A stretch of DNA of 64,000 nucleotides. Origin: Agrococcus terreus (lineage in GTDB: Bacteria; Actinomycetota; Actinomycetes; Actinomycetales; Microbacteriaceae). The notes beneath the pieces were generated by a model that did not search any database, was not told the origin of the DNA, and worked only from the letters and a program-made list of their open reading frames with translations. A program made the position numbers and the translations under genes. Every line of letters starts with the position of its first letter. Position 1 is the first letter of the stretch. The stretch lies in contig NZ_BMLM01000001.1 in assembly GCF_014645235.1 (NCBI RefSeq), positions 372,001-436,000 of the forward strand. Reading direction: 5' to 3'. Positions 51,153 through 61,951 of this stretch are shown here, in pieces.

Positions 51153-51225
51153 GGTCGGGATCGCGTCGGCCCTGCCGAGCCGCGGGTTCGAGAGGCGGGG
51201 TCACGATCCGCCGGACGGGGAAGCG

Positions 51226-52638
51226 ATGAGCACGCAGGACGAGCGGCGACGCGCGAGCAGCGCGGGCGCCCGCCTCCGACGCATCGTCGCGACTGCGGCC
51301 GCGACCCTCGCGCTCGTGGGCGGCCTCGTCGTGCCGGGCGTGCCCCGTGCCGAGGCGGTCGACGAGTACGGCTTCCCGACCTGGGCCGAGGTCGAGGCCG
51401 CGCGCTCGAACGCCGCGGCGAAGGACCGCCAGATCGAGGAGATCCGCGGGCTCATCGGCCGGCTCGAGACCGAGCTCACCAACGCCCGTGCCCTCGCCGA
51501 CCAGCGCGCCGCCGAGGCCGTCGAGGCGCAGCGCCGCTACGACGAGGCCGTCGCCGTCGCCGAGCGGCTCCAGCAGCAGGCCGACGAGGCGTCAGCGCGC
51601 GCGATCGACTCCGAGCGCGCCGCCGGCCAGCTCGCCGCGCAGCTCGCCCGCTCGGGCGGCACGGGCGACATGAGCGCCGAGCTCTTCGCCAACCCCGGCT
51701 CCGCCGACTCCTGGCTCTACCGGCTCGACGTGATGGATCGCGTCGCCGGCACCGCCGACACGCTCTACCAGCAGGCGCAGCGCGACGCGAACACCGCGCA
51801 GGCGCTGCAGGACCAGGCCTCCGTCGCCCGCGAGGCGCTCCTCGAGCTCAAGCAGGCCGCCGACGCCGCCTACGAGGCGGCTGTCGCCGCGTCGGCCGCC
51901 GCCGAGGCCGCCGTGCAGCGCGAGCAGGAGCACCGCGTCGAGCTGGAGGCGCAGCTCGCCGTGCTCGTCGAGAACCGCCGCGCGACCGAGGCCGACTACC
52001 AGGCCGGCCAGCGCCACCGCGCATGGCTGGCCGAGCAGGAGCGCCTGCGCCGCGAGCGCGAGGCGCGCGAGCGCGAGGAAGCGCGCCAGCGCGCCCTCGC
52101 CGAGCAGCGCGCCCGCGAGGCCGCAGCGGCCGCAGCGGCCGCGCAGCAGAACCAGGGCGGCGGCGGAGGCTCGAGCGGTGGCGGCGGAGGTGGCGGCGGC
52201 TCCGTGCCGGTCGCGCCTCCCGCCTCGAGCGGCTGGCAGACGCCGCACTACGGCCGCTTCACGTCGGGCTACGGCTGGCGCTGGGACCCGGTGGGCTCGC
52301 TCGGCTACAAGCTCCACGGCGGCATCGACATCGCCGCGGGCTGCGGCACCCCGATCTACGCGGCGGCGGCCGGCACGGTGACGCTCCGCTCGCGCGACAT
52401 CTACGGCGCCAACATGCTCTACATCAGCCACGGCGGCGGCGTGCAGACGGAGTACTACCACATGATCCGTCCGGCGTCCGTGGCGCCGGGGCAGAGGGTC
52501 GCGGCGGGCCAGGTCGTCGGCTACGAGGGCCGCACCGGGCACGCGACCGGCTGCCACCTGCACTTCCAGATCCGGCAGGGCGGCTCGCTGGTCAACCCGG
52601 AGGCGTTCCTGAACGCGCGCGGCGTCGGCCTGCGCTGA
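51226..52638 (+). CDS. Exported M23-family peptidase with coiled coil
   Basis: Product of 470 aa. Signal peptide at about 15-44 (ATAAATLALVGGLVVPGV). A long coiled coil of about 250 residues (EVEAARSNAAAKDRQIEEIR; heptads rich in Ala/Glu) and a Gly/Ser linker at about 311-326 precede the peptidase domain at 337-470, with Zn ligands in HGGIDIAAG (His364, Asp368) and HLHF (His444, His446). This EnvC/NlpD-like layout cleaves peptidoglycan crosslinks during division or wall growth. The ATG at 51226 has GGGGAAG; an upstream frame is not supported. Confidence 0.9.
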   Translation: MSTQDERRRASSAGARLRRIVATAAATLALVGGLVVPGVPRAEAVDEYGFPTWAEVEAARSNAAAKDRQIEEIRGLIGRLETELTNARALADQRAAEAVEAQRRYDEAVAVAERLQQQADEASARAIDSERAAGQLAAQLARSGGTGDMSAELFANPGSADSWLYRLDVMDRVAGTADTLYQQAQRDANTAQALQDQASVAREALLELKQAADAAYEAAVAASAAAEAAVQREQEHRVELEAQLAVLVENRRATEADYQAGQRHRAWLAEQERLRREREAREREEARQRALAEQRAREAAAAAAAAQQNQGGGGGSSGGGGGGGGSVPVAPPASSGWQTPHYGRFTSGYGWRWDPVGSLGYKLHGGIDIAAGCGTPIYAAAAGTVTLRSRDIYGANMLYISHGGGVQTEYYHMIRPASVAPGQRVAAGQVVGYEGRTGHATGCHLHFQIRQGGSLVNPEAFLNARGVGLR

Positions 52639-52661
52639 CGCCCCGCTCCGCCCGCGCATGC

Positions 52662-52695
52662 GAGAGGGGGCGCACCGTGCGGTGCGCCCCCTCTC
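52662..52695. terminator. Bidirectional terminator between the M23 gene and ppa
   Basis: Perfect 15-bp arms GAGAGGGGGCGCACC / GGTGCGCCCCCTCTC with a 4-base loop lie between convergent stop codons. Confidence 0.85.
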
Positions 52696-52713
52696 GAGCT
52701 GTGTGCGGAGCCG

Positions 52714-53253
52714 TCAGTCCTGGCGGCCCGGCTGCGGCGCCTCGACCGAGCCGTCGCCCTGGTCGTGGCCGGCGGCCTTGAACGCGTCGAAGCCGGCCTG
52801 CACGGTGGCCTCGGCCGCGGCCTTGCCCTCCCAGCCGCCGAGCTTGGCCCACTTGCCGGGCTCGAGGTCCTTGTAGTGCAGGAAGAAGTGCTCGATCTCG
52901 TTCCGCAGCTGCTGCGGGACGTCCTCGATCTCCTGGATGTGCGCCCAGCGCGGGTCCTTCTCGAGGACGCAGATGACCTTGGTGTCGATGCCGCCGTCGT
53001 CCTCCATGTTGAGCTGGCCGACGGGGCGGACCTTGACGAACACGCCCGGCGGCACCGGGTGGTCCAGCAGGACGAGCGCGTCGACGGGGTCGCCGTCGAG
53101 GCCCAGGGTCTCGTCGAAGAAGCCGTAGTCGGTCGGGTAGACGAACGTCGTGAAGAGCACCCGGTCGAGGTAGACGCGGCCGGTCTCGTGGTCGACCTCG
53201 TACTTGTTGCGGCTCCCCTTCGGGATCTCGATGACGACGTCGTAGGCGGCCAA
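52714..53253 (-). CDS. ppa: Inorganic pyrophosphatase, family I
   Basis: Product of 179 aa. It contains [40 protein letters not shown] and [19 protein letters not shown]; the last carries the DxDPxD metal motif of soluble family I pyrophosphatases (signature D-G-D-P-V-D). [12 protein letters not shown] follows. It hydrolyses PPi to drive biosynthesis. The start is probably the TTG at 53253, because AAGGAG lies 7 bases before it; an ATG 36 bases upstream (53289) would place that SD inside the coding sequence. The tail beyond residue 165 is short and acidic. Confidence 0.9.
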   Translation of the reverse strand: MAAYDVVIEIPKGSRNKYEVDHETGRVYLDRVLFTTFVYPTDYGFFDETLGLDGDPVDALVLLDHPVPPGVFVKVRPVGQLNMEDDGGIDTKVICVLEKDPRWAHIQEIEDVPQQLRNEIEHFFLHYKDLEPGKWAKLGGWEGKAAAEATVQAGFDAFKAAGHDQGDGSVEAPQPGRQD

Positions 53254-53300
53254 GATCGGCTCCTTCTCGGTGGGGTGCGGAATCGGCATAAGGTTACTTC

Positions 53301-54293
53301 ATGCCCGAGAGCGACCGTCGTCCGCGCCTGACGCCGGCCGTCGCCGACGTGCGGCGGGCCGTGCGCGAGGCGATCGACGACGTCCCGGAGGGCGCGCTCG
53401 TGCTCGTCGCCCTCTCCGGCGGCCCCGACTCCCTCGCCCTCGCGGCGGCCGCCGCCTTCGAGGCGGAGCGCGCCGGCGTGCGCGCGGGCGCCGTCGTCGT
53501 CGACCACGGCCTCCAGCCCGGCAGCGGCGACGCCGCCGAGCGCGCGGCCGCCCAGGCGCGCGCGCTCGGGCTCGACCCCGTGCGCGTCGTGCCGGTGCAG
53601 GTCTCGCCGGAGGGCAGCCCGGAGGCGGCCGCCCGCCAGGCGCGCTACGCGGCGCTGCTGCAGGTGCGCAAGCAGGAGGGCGCCGCGGCGGTGCTGCTCG
53701 GCCACACCCTCGACGACCAGGCCGAGACGGTGCTGCTGGGCCTCGCCCGCGGCTCCGGGCCCGAGAGCCTCTGGGGCATGCACCCGCGCATCGGCTTCCT
53801 CCGCCGCCCGCTGCTGCAGGTGCGCCGCGCGACGACGCACCAGGCGTGCCGCGACCTCGGCGTCGAGCCGTGGCACGACCCCCACAACGACGACGACCGC
53901 TTCCTGCGCGTGCGCGTGCGGCACCAGGTGCTGCCGAAGCTCGACGAGGTGCTCGGCGGCGGCGTCGCGCTCGCCCTCACCCGCACCGCCGACACGCTCC
54001 GCGAGGACGCCGAGGCCCTCGCGCACTTCGCGCAGGAGCAGGTGGTCGACCTGGTCGAGCACGCCGAGGGCGGCCTCTCGCTCGACGTGGGCGGCCTCGA
54101 GTCGAACCCGCCGGCGCTGCGCCAGCGCATCATCCGCCTGGCGGTGCAGAGCGAGTTCCACACGGCGCTCTCGCGGCAGCAGACGCTCGAGGTCTCGCGG
54201 CTCGTCACGGACTGGCACGGCCAGGGCCCGATCCACCTACCGGGCATCCGCGTGACGCGCGAGGGTCGCAGGCTCGTCTTCGTCGCCGCCTGA
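53301..54293 (+). CDS. tilS: tRNA(Ile)-lysidine synthase
   Basis: Product of 330 aa. The PP-loop ATP site SGGPDS is at residues 39-44, followed by VVDHGLQPGSGDAAERAAAQ, LGHTLDDQAETVLLGLARGSG and IGFLRRPLLQVRRATTHQAC, all typical of TilS N-terminal domains. It places lysine on C34 of tRNA-Ile(CAU), changing AUG to AUA reading. The actinobacterial length of about 330 aa is seen. TAAGGT is 6 bases before the ATG at 53301, so a leaderless promoter is shared with the divergent ppa region. Confidence 0.92.
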   Translation: MPESDRRPRLTPAVADVRRAVREAIDDVPEGALVLVALSGGPDSLALAAAAAFEAERAGVRAGAVVVDHGLQPGSGDAAERAAAQARALGLDPVRVVPVQVSPEGSPEAAARQARYAALLQVRKQEGAAAVLLGHTLDDQAETVLLGLARGSGPESLWGMHPRIGFLRRPLLQVRRATTHQACRDLGVEPWHDPHNDDDRFLRVRVRHQVLPKLDEVLGGGVALALTRTADTLREDAEALAHFAQEQVVDLVEHAEGGLSLDVGGLESNPPALRQRIIRLAVQSEFHTALSRQQTLEVSRLVTDWHGQGPIHLPGIRVTREGRRLVFVAA

Positions 54294-54518
54294 GCGGCGT
54301 AGGCGCCGTCGCCCGGCGTTCCGGACCGCTCGCCGCGGCATCGTTGCGGAACCGTGATCCGTCCCCCAGCGGCTGTCGATGCGGCCTTCGCGGCGGTGCG
54401 CTTCGATGGTGAGGAAGCATCGTGATCGAACCGTGACCGGCAGGGCGCGACGAATCCATCGGGACCGGACATGTCGGGATGCCTGGATGCGTCCGCATCC
54501 GCCGAGAGAGGATCCCCG

Positions 54519-55247
54519 ATGCCCGTCCGCCGACCTGTCGCCCCGCTTGCGCCGCTGCTCGCCGCCACCCTCGTGCTCGCCGGTTGCGCGGCAGCCGCGG
54601 ACGAGCCTGCGCCCACCGCACCCGCGCCGTCGGAACCTCCGCAGAGCTCGCCCGCCCCGACCTCCGAGCCGACCCCGACGACGGTGCCCACCGCCTCCGA
54701 CCCGGGTGACCCCACGGCCGGCTGGCAGGACGTCGAGCTGGCCGGGGGCGACGTGCGCTGGCGCATGCCCGACGCCTGGAGCCTGGAGCCCGAGCTCGAT
54801 GGTCCCGAAGACCTCTCCGGCATCGTCGTCGACGGTGCCGGCACCCCGATGCTGACCTACGGCGCCGTGCGCGATGGCCAGTACGCCACCGACTTCTCGC
54901 CCTGCGAGCGCCCGGACGGCGTCGAGGTGCTCGGCAGCGAGCGGCTCGAGGGGCTGGCGTCCGAGGCGGGCAGCCTCGTGGTCGTCGCGGTGCCCACCGA
55001 CCGCGGTGTCCTGCTGCACGCGGGCATCTCGGAGCTCGACCCCGAGGCCGCGTGCGAGCCGGGGATCCTCGCGATCTACCCCGAGTCGCTCCCGTACTCC
55101 TTCGTGCGGCTCGACCTCGTCGACGACGCGGGCGACATGGCGCCGCGCTTCGACTCGATGGCATCCGCGCGCGCGTACCTCGAGACCGATGAGTTCACCG
55201 CCATCCGCGAGGTGCTGCGGACCGCCGCGATCGGCGACGAGCGATGA
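54519..55247 (+). CDS. Lipoprotein of unknown function (family member 1)
   Basis: Product of 242 aa. The lipobox LVLAGC ends at Cys23, followed by a Thr/Pro/Ser-rich linker to about residue 65 and a globular domain with two or more Cys: WQDVELAGGDVRWRMPDAWS ... PCERPDGVEVLGSERL ... AACEPGILAIYPE ... AYLETDEFTAIREVLRTA. The same end pattern (T-x-E-F/Y..IR/M..L) occurs in the lipoproteins at 55244-56023 and 56879-57622. ATG with GAGAGAGGA upstream. It overlaps the next gene by 4 bases. Likely anchored to the outer face of the cytoplasmic membrane. Confidence 0.78.
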   Translation: MPVRRPVAPLAPLLAATLVLAGCAAAADEPAPTAPAPSEPPQSSPAPTSEPTPTTVPTASDPGDPTAGWQDVELAGGDVRWRMPDAWSLEPELDGPEDLSGIVVDGAGTPMLTYGAVRDGQYATDFSPCERPDGVEVLGSERLEGLASEAGSLVVVAVPTDRGVLLHAGISELDPEAACEPGILAIYPESLPYSFVRLDLVDDAGDMAPRFDSMASARAYLETDEFTAIREVLRTAAIGDER

Positions 55248-56023
55248 GCGGGCGGAGGTCGAGCGCCCGAGCGATGCCCGTGGTCGCGGCCGCGCTCGCC
55301 GCCCTCCTGCTCGCCGGCTGCGCCGCGCCGTCGGCGCCCGCGGAGCCCAGCGGCGAGGCACCGGCGCCGACCGCGACGAGCGCGGCGCCGGCGCCCCAGC
55401 CGACCGAGACCGCGGATCCGCGCGCCGGTTGGCGCACGATCGAGACGCAGGACGGCCTCTTCCGCTGGCAGATCCCCGCCGACTGGACCGTGGTCGACGA
55501 GAGCTTCGAGGCGGAGGACGACCTGGGCTGGGTCAACCAGCTGACCGTCGTGAGCGAGTTGGGGCAGGACCTGGCGTTCTTCGGCAGCGCCTCCTACGGA
55601 GACCGCGGCGGCATCTGCGCGTCGCCCGACGACCCGGGCCTGGTCGACGCGGAGGGCTTCGTCCCGGCACTGGTCCACGACGACGAGCTGGTCGAGCTCG
55701 GCGAGGGTCTGCTCGGGATGGACCTCGAGCCGGTGGAGGGCGCGCGCCTGGTGGCGCACACGCGCACGTCCGACGACGAGTCGTTCGTGTTCTACGCCGG
55801 CTTCACGATGTACCCGATGCGGGAGGACGCCGTGCCGTGCCTGCAGTACTCAGATGTCGCCGTGCCCGATGGCTACCCGCAGACCTCGTTCGGCACGACG
55901 CACGCACCGGCGCTGTGGCAGGTCGAGTCGTACGAGCAGGGCGAGGCGTACACCGAGACCGAGGAGTACAGCGAGCTCATGGACATGTTCCGATCGCTCG
56001 AGCTGACGGGGGCGCACCGATGA
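55244..56023 (+). CDS. Lipoprotein of unknown function (family member 2)
   Basis: Product of 259 aa. Lipobox LLLAGC (Cys26), a Pro/Ala/Thr linker, then a domain with WRTIETQDGLFRWQIPADWT, GDRGGICASPDDPGLV, TSDDESFVFYAGFTMYP and EAYTETEEYSELMDMFRSLE. It starts with ATGA overlap on the first lipoprotein gene, so the pair is co-transcribed. It shares the DW...CxxP...(E/D)-x-(F/Y) plan with members 1 and 3, suggesting duplication and divergence. No binding or catalytic motif is recognised. Confidence 0.78.
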   Translation: MSGRRSSARAMPVVAAALAALLLAGCAAPSAPAEPSGEAPAPTATSAAPAPQPTETADPRAGWRTIETQDGLFRWQIPADWTVVDESFEAEDDLGWVNQLTVVSELGQDLAFFGSASYGDRGGICASPDDPGLVDAEGFVPALVHDDELVELGEGLLGMDLEPVEGARLVAHTRTSDDESFVFYAGFTMYPMREDAVPCLQYSDVAVPDGYPQTSFGTTHAPALWQVESYEQGEAYTETEEYSELMDMFRSLELTGAHR

Positions 56024-56069
56024 GGGACGCCTCGACGCCGTCGTCCTCGTCCGCCGCGATGGACGCGCG

Positions 56070-56141
56070 ATGGACGCGCTCGGCATCTTCGCGATGCTCC
56101 ACCTCATGGGCATCCCGGCCCCCGTCCTCCCCGAGGACTGA
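56070..56141 (+). CDS. Possible 23-residue hydrophobic peptide or relic
   Basis: The frame MDALGIFAMLHLMGIPAPVL PED ends at TGA 56139-56141. Upstream in the same frame the sequence reads DEGRLDAVVLVRRDGR without a start codon, so it could be the tail of a decayed reading frame following the second lipoprotein. Evidence for expression is absent and there is no good SD. Reported at low confidence as something odd in the 223-base gap before hpt. Confidence 0.2.
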   Translation: MDALGIFAMLHLMGIPAPVLPED

Positions 56142-56246
56142 CGCCGGGTGAGACGCCGGGGCGTGCGCGGAGCACCGCGCGCGCCCCGTGCAGGCGCCGG
56201 TAGGTTGGTCGCACCGCCGCCGATCCGTCACGCCCCAGGAGCGCCC

Positions 56247-56798
56247 ATGGACTTCCGCCACGTCGAGGCCGACCTCTCGAAGACCCTCGTCACCGAGGAG
56301 GAGCTGCACGCGAAGCTCGACGAGCTCGCGCGCCAGATCGAGGACGACTACGAGGGGCTCGACCTGCTGCTGGTGGGCGTGCTCCGCGGTGCCGTGATGG
56401 TGATGGCCGACCTCTCGCGCGCGCTGAACCGCCACATCGAGATGGACTGGATGGCCGTCTCGTCCTACGGCTCGGGCACCGTCTCGTCGGGCGTCGTCCG
56501 CATCCTCAAGGACCTCGACACCGACCTCACGGGCCGCCACGTGCTCATCGTCGAGGACATCATCGACTCCGGCCTCACGCTCTCGTGGCTCAAGGGCAAC
56601 CTCGAGTCGCGCGGCGCCGCCTCGGTCGAGATCTGCACGATGCTCCGCAAGCCCGACGCGCTCAAGGTCGAGGTCGACGTCAAGTACTGCGGCTTCGACA
56701 TCCCCAACGAGTTCGTCATCGGCTACGGCCTCGACTACGCGGAGCAGTACCGCAACCTGCGCGGCATCGGCGTGCTCGCGCCGCACGTCTACGAGTGA
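56247..56798 (+). CDS. hpt: Hypoxanthine phosphoribosyltransferase
   Basis: Product of 183 aa. The PRPP-binding loop is VLIVEDIIDSGLTL (EDIIDSG at 103-109), preceded by LLLVGVLRGAVMVMADLSRA and MAVSSYGSGTVSSGVV and followed by KYCGFDIPNEFVIGYGLDYA. It salvages hypoxanthine (and guanine) to IMP/GMP. The ATG is preceded by CCAGGAG, and TAGGTT near 56202 is the candidate -10. In many actinobacteria hpt lies between tilS and ftsH, as here; the two lipoproteins intervene. Confidence 0.94.
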   Translation: MDFRHVEADLSKTLVTEEELHAKLDELARQIEDDYEGLDLLLVGVLRGAVMVMADLSRALNRHIEMDWMAVSSYGSGTVSSGVVRILKDLDTDLTGRHVLIVEDIIDSGLTLSWLKGNLESRGAASVEICTMLRKPDALKVEVDVKYCGFDIPNEFVIGYGLDYAEQYRNLRGIGVLAPHVYE

Positions 56799-56878
56799 CG
56801 CCCCGATCGTGACGCGATCGTGATCGCGCGTCGCCGGCTCTCGGCGAGCGCGGGGGACGGTCGCGGCATGATGGAGGG

Positions 56879-57622
56879 GTGGACAGGACCGGCCGAACGA
56901 TCGCAGCCCTCGCGCTGAGCGTCGCGGCCGTCGCGCTCGTCGGATGCTCGCAGGGCCCAGCGCCCTCGCCCGGCCCGTCGATCCCGCCCGGCATCACCGC
57001 GCCGCCGCCCACGCCCGTGGGCGAGCCGGAGCCCGAGCCGGCACCAGAGCCTGAGTCGTCGCTCCCTGCCGAGATCGCGGGCGTCGACACCAGTGGCTGG
57101 ACCCAGGTCGCCGTGCCGAGCGGCGCCGCGACGTTCCGCATCCCTCCCGACTGGAGCACGGCCGAGCAGGCCGACGGCCTCGCGGTGCTGCGCGCCGACG
57201 GCGAGCGGCAGCTCGCGCTCGTCGAGGGCGCGAGCCGCGGCGACGGCCGCTGCGTCGACGGCGCCGGCACGGCGGTGTCGTGGCGCACGCTGCCGCTCGA
57301 GCGGCAGCCGGTGCAGGTGCCGGGCGCGAGCGGCGAGATCGCCTTCGGCGCGGTCGCGCTGCAGCTCGGCGGGCAGTGGATCGTCAGCGTCGGGCTGCTC
57401 CCGAACGCCGAGGCCCAGAGCCCGCGCTGCCCGATCGCGAACGTCGTCGACACGTCGGAGGGCGCGATCAGCTTCGCCTCCGAGGTCCTGCCGACCGGAT
57501 CCGGCCCGGGCGCCCCCTGGGCGGTCGGCTCGCTCGAGGCCGCGCAGGGCTACGTCGGCACCGAGGAGTTCGCCACGATCCGCGCGATCCTCATGTCGCT
57601 CGAGCTGCTCCCGCAGGGCTGA
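56879..57622 (+). CDS. Lipoprotein of unknown function (family member 3)
   Basis: Product of 247 aa. Lipobox VALVGC (Cys23), a long Pro/Glu linker to residue 60, then WTQVAVPSGAATFRIPPDWS, DGRCVDGAGTAVSW, SPRCPIANVVDTSEG and GYVGTEEFATIRAILMSLEL. Two Cys are in similar places to members 1 and 2. CATGAT lies 6 bases before the GTG (leaderless). It sits between hpt and ftsH. Three relatives flanking hpt suggest a local family with roles at the envelope; function unknown. Confidence 0.78.
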   Translation: MDRTGRTIAALALSVAAVALVGCSQGPAPSPGPSIPPGITAPPPTPVGEPEPEPAPEPESSLPAEIAGVDTSGWTQVAVPSGAATFRIPPDWSTAEQADGLAVLRADGERQLALVEGASRGDGRCVDGAGTAVSWRTLPLERQPVQVPGASGEIAFGAVALQLGGQWIVSVGLLPNAEAQSPRCPIANVVDTSEGAISFASEVLPTGSGPGAPWAVGSLEAAQGYVGTEEFATIRAILMSLELLPQG

Positions 57623-57745
57623 CCCGCCAGCCCGATCCCGGCTGCGCCTGGGCGCTTCCACAGGCTCCGGCGCCCACAGCGAACAGCGCGCTGGCGCCCG
57701 GCTCACGGCGGCTAGCCTGGACGCATCCCGACCCAGAAGGGCGTC

Positions 57746-59700
<1,955 letters not shown>

Positions 59701-59701
<1 letters not shown>

Positions 59702-60267
59702 TGGCGGTCGACCGGCAGCGCGTCGAGGCCGCGGTCCGCGAGCTGCTGGCCGCGATCGGCGACGACCCGTCGCGCCCCGGCCTCGCCGAGACGCCGCGCC
59801 GGGTCGCCGCCGCCTACGAGGAGTACTTCGCAGGTGTCGGCGCCGACCCCGCCGAGCACCTCGACTCGGAGGGCCTCGCGGGCGAGACGGGCGAGCTCGT
59901 GCTGCTGCGCGACATCGAGTTCCGCTCGATGTGCGAGCACCACCTGCTGCCGTTCACCGGCGTGGCGCATGTCGCGTACCTGCCGAGCGACCGCATCGTC
60001 GGCCTCGGCCGCATCCCGCGCGTGGTCGAGACGGTCGCCTCGCGGCCGCAGATCCAGGAGCGGCTCACCGACGAGATCGCCGACGCCCTCGTCGCGGGCC
60101 TCGCGCCGCGCGGCGTGCTCGTGGTGGTGGAGGCCGGCCACGGCTGCGTCGCCGCCCGCGGCGCCCGCCAGGCGCGCTCGTCGACCGTCACGGTCGCGAG
60201 CCGGGGCACGCTCGCGGAGCCGATCGAGCGCGCCGAGATCATGGCGCTCATCGGGGAGCGCCGATGA
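59701..60267 (+). CDS. folE: GTP cyclohydrolase I
   Basis: Product of 188 aa. Typical stretches are GLAETPRRVAAAYEEYFAGV, RDIEFRSMCEHHLLPFTGVA (Zn and active-site Cys/His), YLPSDRIVGLGRIPRVVE and GHGCVAARGARQARSSTVTV (second Zn Cys and the catalytic region). It forms dihydroneopterin triphosphate from GTP, the first step of folate synthesis. The ATG shares its A with the stop of ftsH (TGATG), so translation is coupled. Confidence 0.95.
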
Positions 60268-61454
60268 CCGCGGCCGGCGTGGAGGTGTGGGGCATCCTCA
60301 ACGTGACGCCCGACTCCTTCAGCGACGGCGGCCGCTACGTCGACGCGGGCGCAGCGATCGCGCACGCGCGGCGGATGCGTGCCCAGGGCGCCGACGTCAT
60401 CGACATCGGCGGCGAGTCGACGCGGCCCGGCGCGACGCCGATCCCGCCGGAGGAGGAGCAGGCGCGCATCCTGCCCGTCGTCGCCGAGCTCGTGCGCGAG
60501 GGCATCCGCGTCTCGGTCGACACGATCCACGCCTCCACCGCCCGCGCCGCGGTCGAGGCGGGCGCCGAGATCGTCAACGACGTCACGGCCGGCGAGCACG
60601 ACCCCGAGATGCTCCGGACGGTCGCCGAGAGCGGCGCGCGCATCGTGCTCATGCACTCGCGCGGCATCGACGTCACGCAGGACACCCACTACGACGACGT
60701 CGTCGCCGAGGTCGCCGAGCACCTCGCCGCGCGAGCCGAGGCGGCGGAGGCGGCGGGCATCGACCGCGACCGCATCATGATCGACCCGGGCTTCGGGTTC
60801 TCGAAGGACGCCGCAGCCAACTGGCGCCTGCTCGCGGGCCTCCGCGCCCTCACGGGGGCGTGGCTGCCGATCCTCGCGGGCACGAGCCGCAAGCGCTTCC
60901 TCGGCGAGCTGCTGCCCGAGGGTGCGCGCGTGCAGGAGCGCGACGTGCCCACGGCCGTCACCGGCGTGCTCGCCGCGCAGCACGGCGCCTCGGCGCTGCG
61001 GGTGCACGACGTGGCCTCGACCGTCGCCGCGCTGCGCGCCTACGGCGCGATGGTCGCCGCGGCCGACGAGCTGCCGCACCCCGACCTCGACCACGGCTCC
61101 ATCCGCCTCGAGGGCGTGCGGGCGTTCGGCCACCACGGCGTGCTCGCCGAGGAGCGGCGCGAGGGCCAGGAGTTCCTGGTCGACGTCGACCTCTCGGTCG
61201 CGATCGGCCGCGCTGCCCGCTCCGACCGCGTCGCCGACACCGTGCACTACGGCGAGCTCGCGCAGCGCATCGTCGCCGCCGTCGAGCGCGACCCCGTCGA
61301 CCTCATCGAGACGCTCGCGAAGCGCCTCGTCGACCTGTGCCTCGAGCATCCGCTCGTCGACTCCGCGTTCGTCACCGTGCACAAGCCGAGCGCCCCCGTC
61401 GGCGTGCCCTTCGGCGACGTCTCGGTGTCGCTGAGCGGGAGCCGCGAGCGGTGA
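60264..61454 (+). CDS. folP: Dihydropteroate synthase fused to dihydroneopterin aldolase
   Basis: Product of 396 aa. Residues 1-265 are a dihydropteroate synthase: VWGILNVTPDSFSDGGRYVD, VIDIGGESTRPGATPIPPEE, IMIDPGFGFSKDAAANWRLL, LAGTSRKRFLGELL and the final RVHD. Residues 279-392 are a dihydroneopterin aldolase: IRLEGVRAFGHHGVLAEERR, EFLVDVDLSVAIGRAARSDR, DTVHYGELAQRIVAAVERDP, ALIETLAKRLVD-like LIETLAKRLVDLCL and VHKPSAPVGVPFGDVSVSL. No stop or internal SD separates the parts, so one polypeptide should carry both steps. It overlaps folE by ATGA and folK by GTGA. Confidence 0.9.
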   Translation: MTAAGVEVWGILNVTPDSFSDGGRYVDAGAAIAHARRMRAQGADVIDIGGESTRPGATPIPPEEEQARILPVVAELVREGIRVSVDTIHASTARAAVEAGAEIVNDVTAGEHDPEMLRTVAESGARIVLMHSRGIDVTQDTHYDDVVAEVAEHLAARAEAAEAAGIDRDRIMIDPGFGFSKDAAANWRLLAGLRALTGAWLPILAGTSRKRFLGELLPEGARVQERDVPTAVTGVLAAQHGASALRVHDVASTVAALRAYGAMVAAADELPHPDLDHGSIRLEGVRAFGHHGVLAEERREGQEFLVDVDLSVAIGRAARSDRVADTVHYGELAQRIVAAVERDPVDLIETLAKRLVDLCLEHPLVDSAFVTVHKPSAPVGVPFGDVSVSLSGSRER

Positions 61455-61951
61455 GGCTCATGGCCGAGCACCGCGCGGTGCTCTCGCTCGGCTCGAACCT
61501 CGGCGACCGCGTCGCGACCCTCGACGCCGCCGTCCGCGCCCTCGACGCGATCGACGGCATCCGCGTGCTCGAGCGCTCGAGCACTTGGGAGTCGCCGTCC
61601 TGGCATCCCGACGGCGAGGGGCTCTCGCCGGACTACGCGAACATCGTGGTCATCGTCGGCACGGTGCTCGCCGCCGACGACCTGCTCGACGCGCTCCACG
61701 CGGTCGAGGACGCGCTCGGCCGCGTGCGCGAGGAGCGGTTCGGCAGCCGGACGATCGACATCGACGTCGTCGCCATCGGCCAGCTCGTGCACGCGAGCGA
61801 CGATCTGATCGTGCCGCACCCGCGCGCGCACGAGCGGCAGTTCGTGCTGCAGCCCTGGCTCGAGCTCGATCCTCGCGCGTCGCTCCCGGGCCACGGGCCG
61901 ATCGCCGAGCTGGCGGAGTACGCGGACGGAGACGCCTGGAGGCTCGCGTGA
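61451..61951 (+). CDS. folK: HPPK, 6-hydroxymethyl-7,8-dihydropterin pyrophosphokinase
   Basis: Product of 166 aa if started at the overlapping GTG (61451), or 163 aa from ATG 61460. Sequence AVLSLGSNLGDRVATLDAAV is the HPPK N terminus; RERFGSRTIDIDVVAIG is the metal-binding signature (D-I-D), and LIVPHPRAHERQFVLQPWLE follows. It transfers pyrophosphate to hydroxymethyl-dihydropterin for DHPS. The GTGA overlap with folP favours the first start. Confidence 0.92.
   Translation: MRLMAEHRAVLSLGSNLGDRVATLDAAVRALDAIDGIRVLERSSTWESPSWHPDGEGLSPDYANIVVIVGTVLAADDLLDALHAVEDALGRVREERFGSRTIDIDVVAIGQLVHASDDLIVPHPRAHERQFVLQPWLELDPRASLPGHGPIAELAEYADGDAWRLA

Noticed and set aside
50924-51225. c-di-AMP (ydaO-type) riboswitch upstream of the M23 peptidase
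   Set aside because: None of the conserved riboswitch stretches could be recognised, and a promoter lies only about 70 bases before the start.
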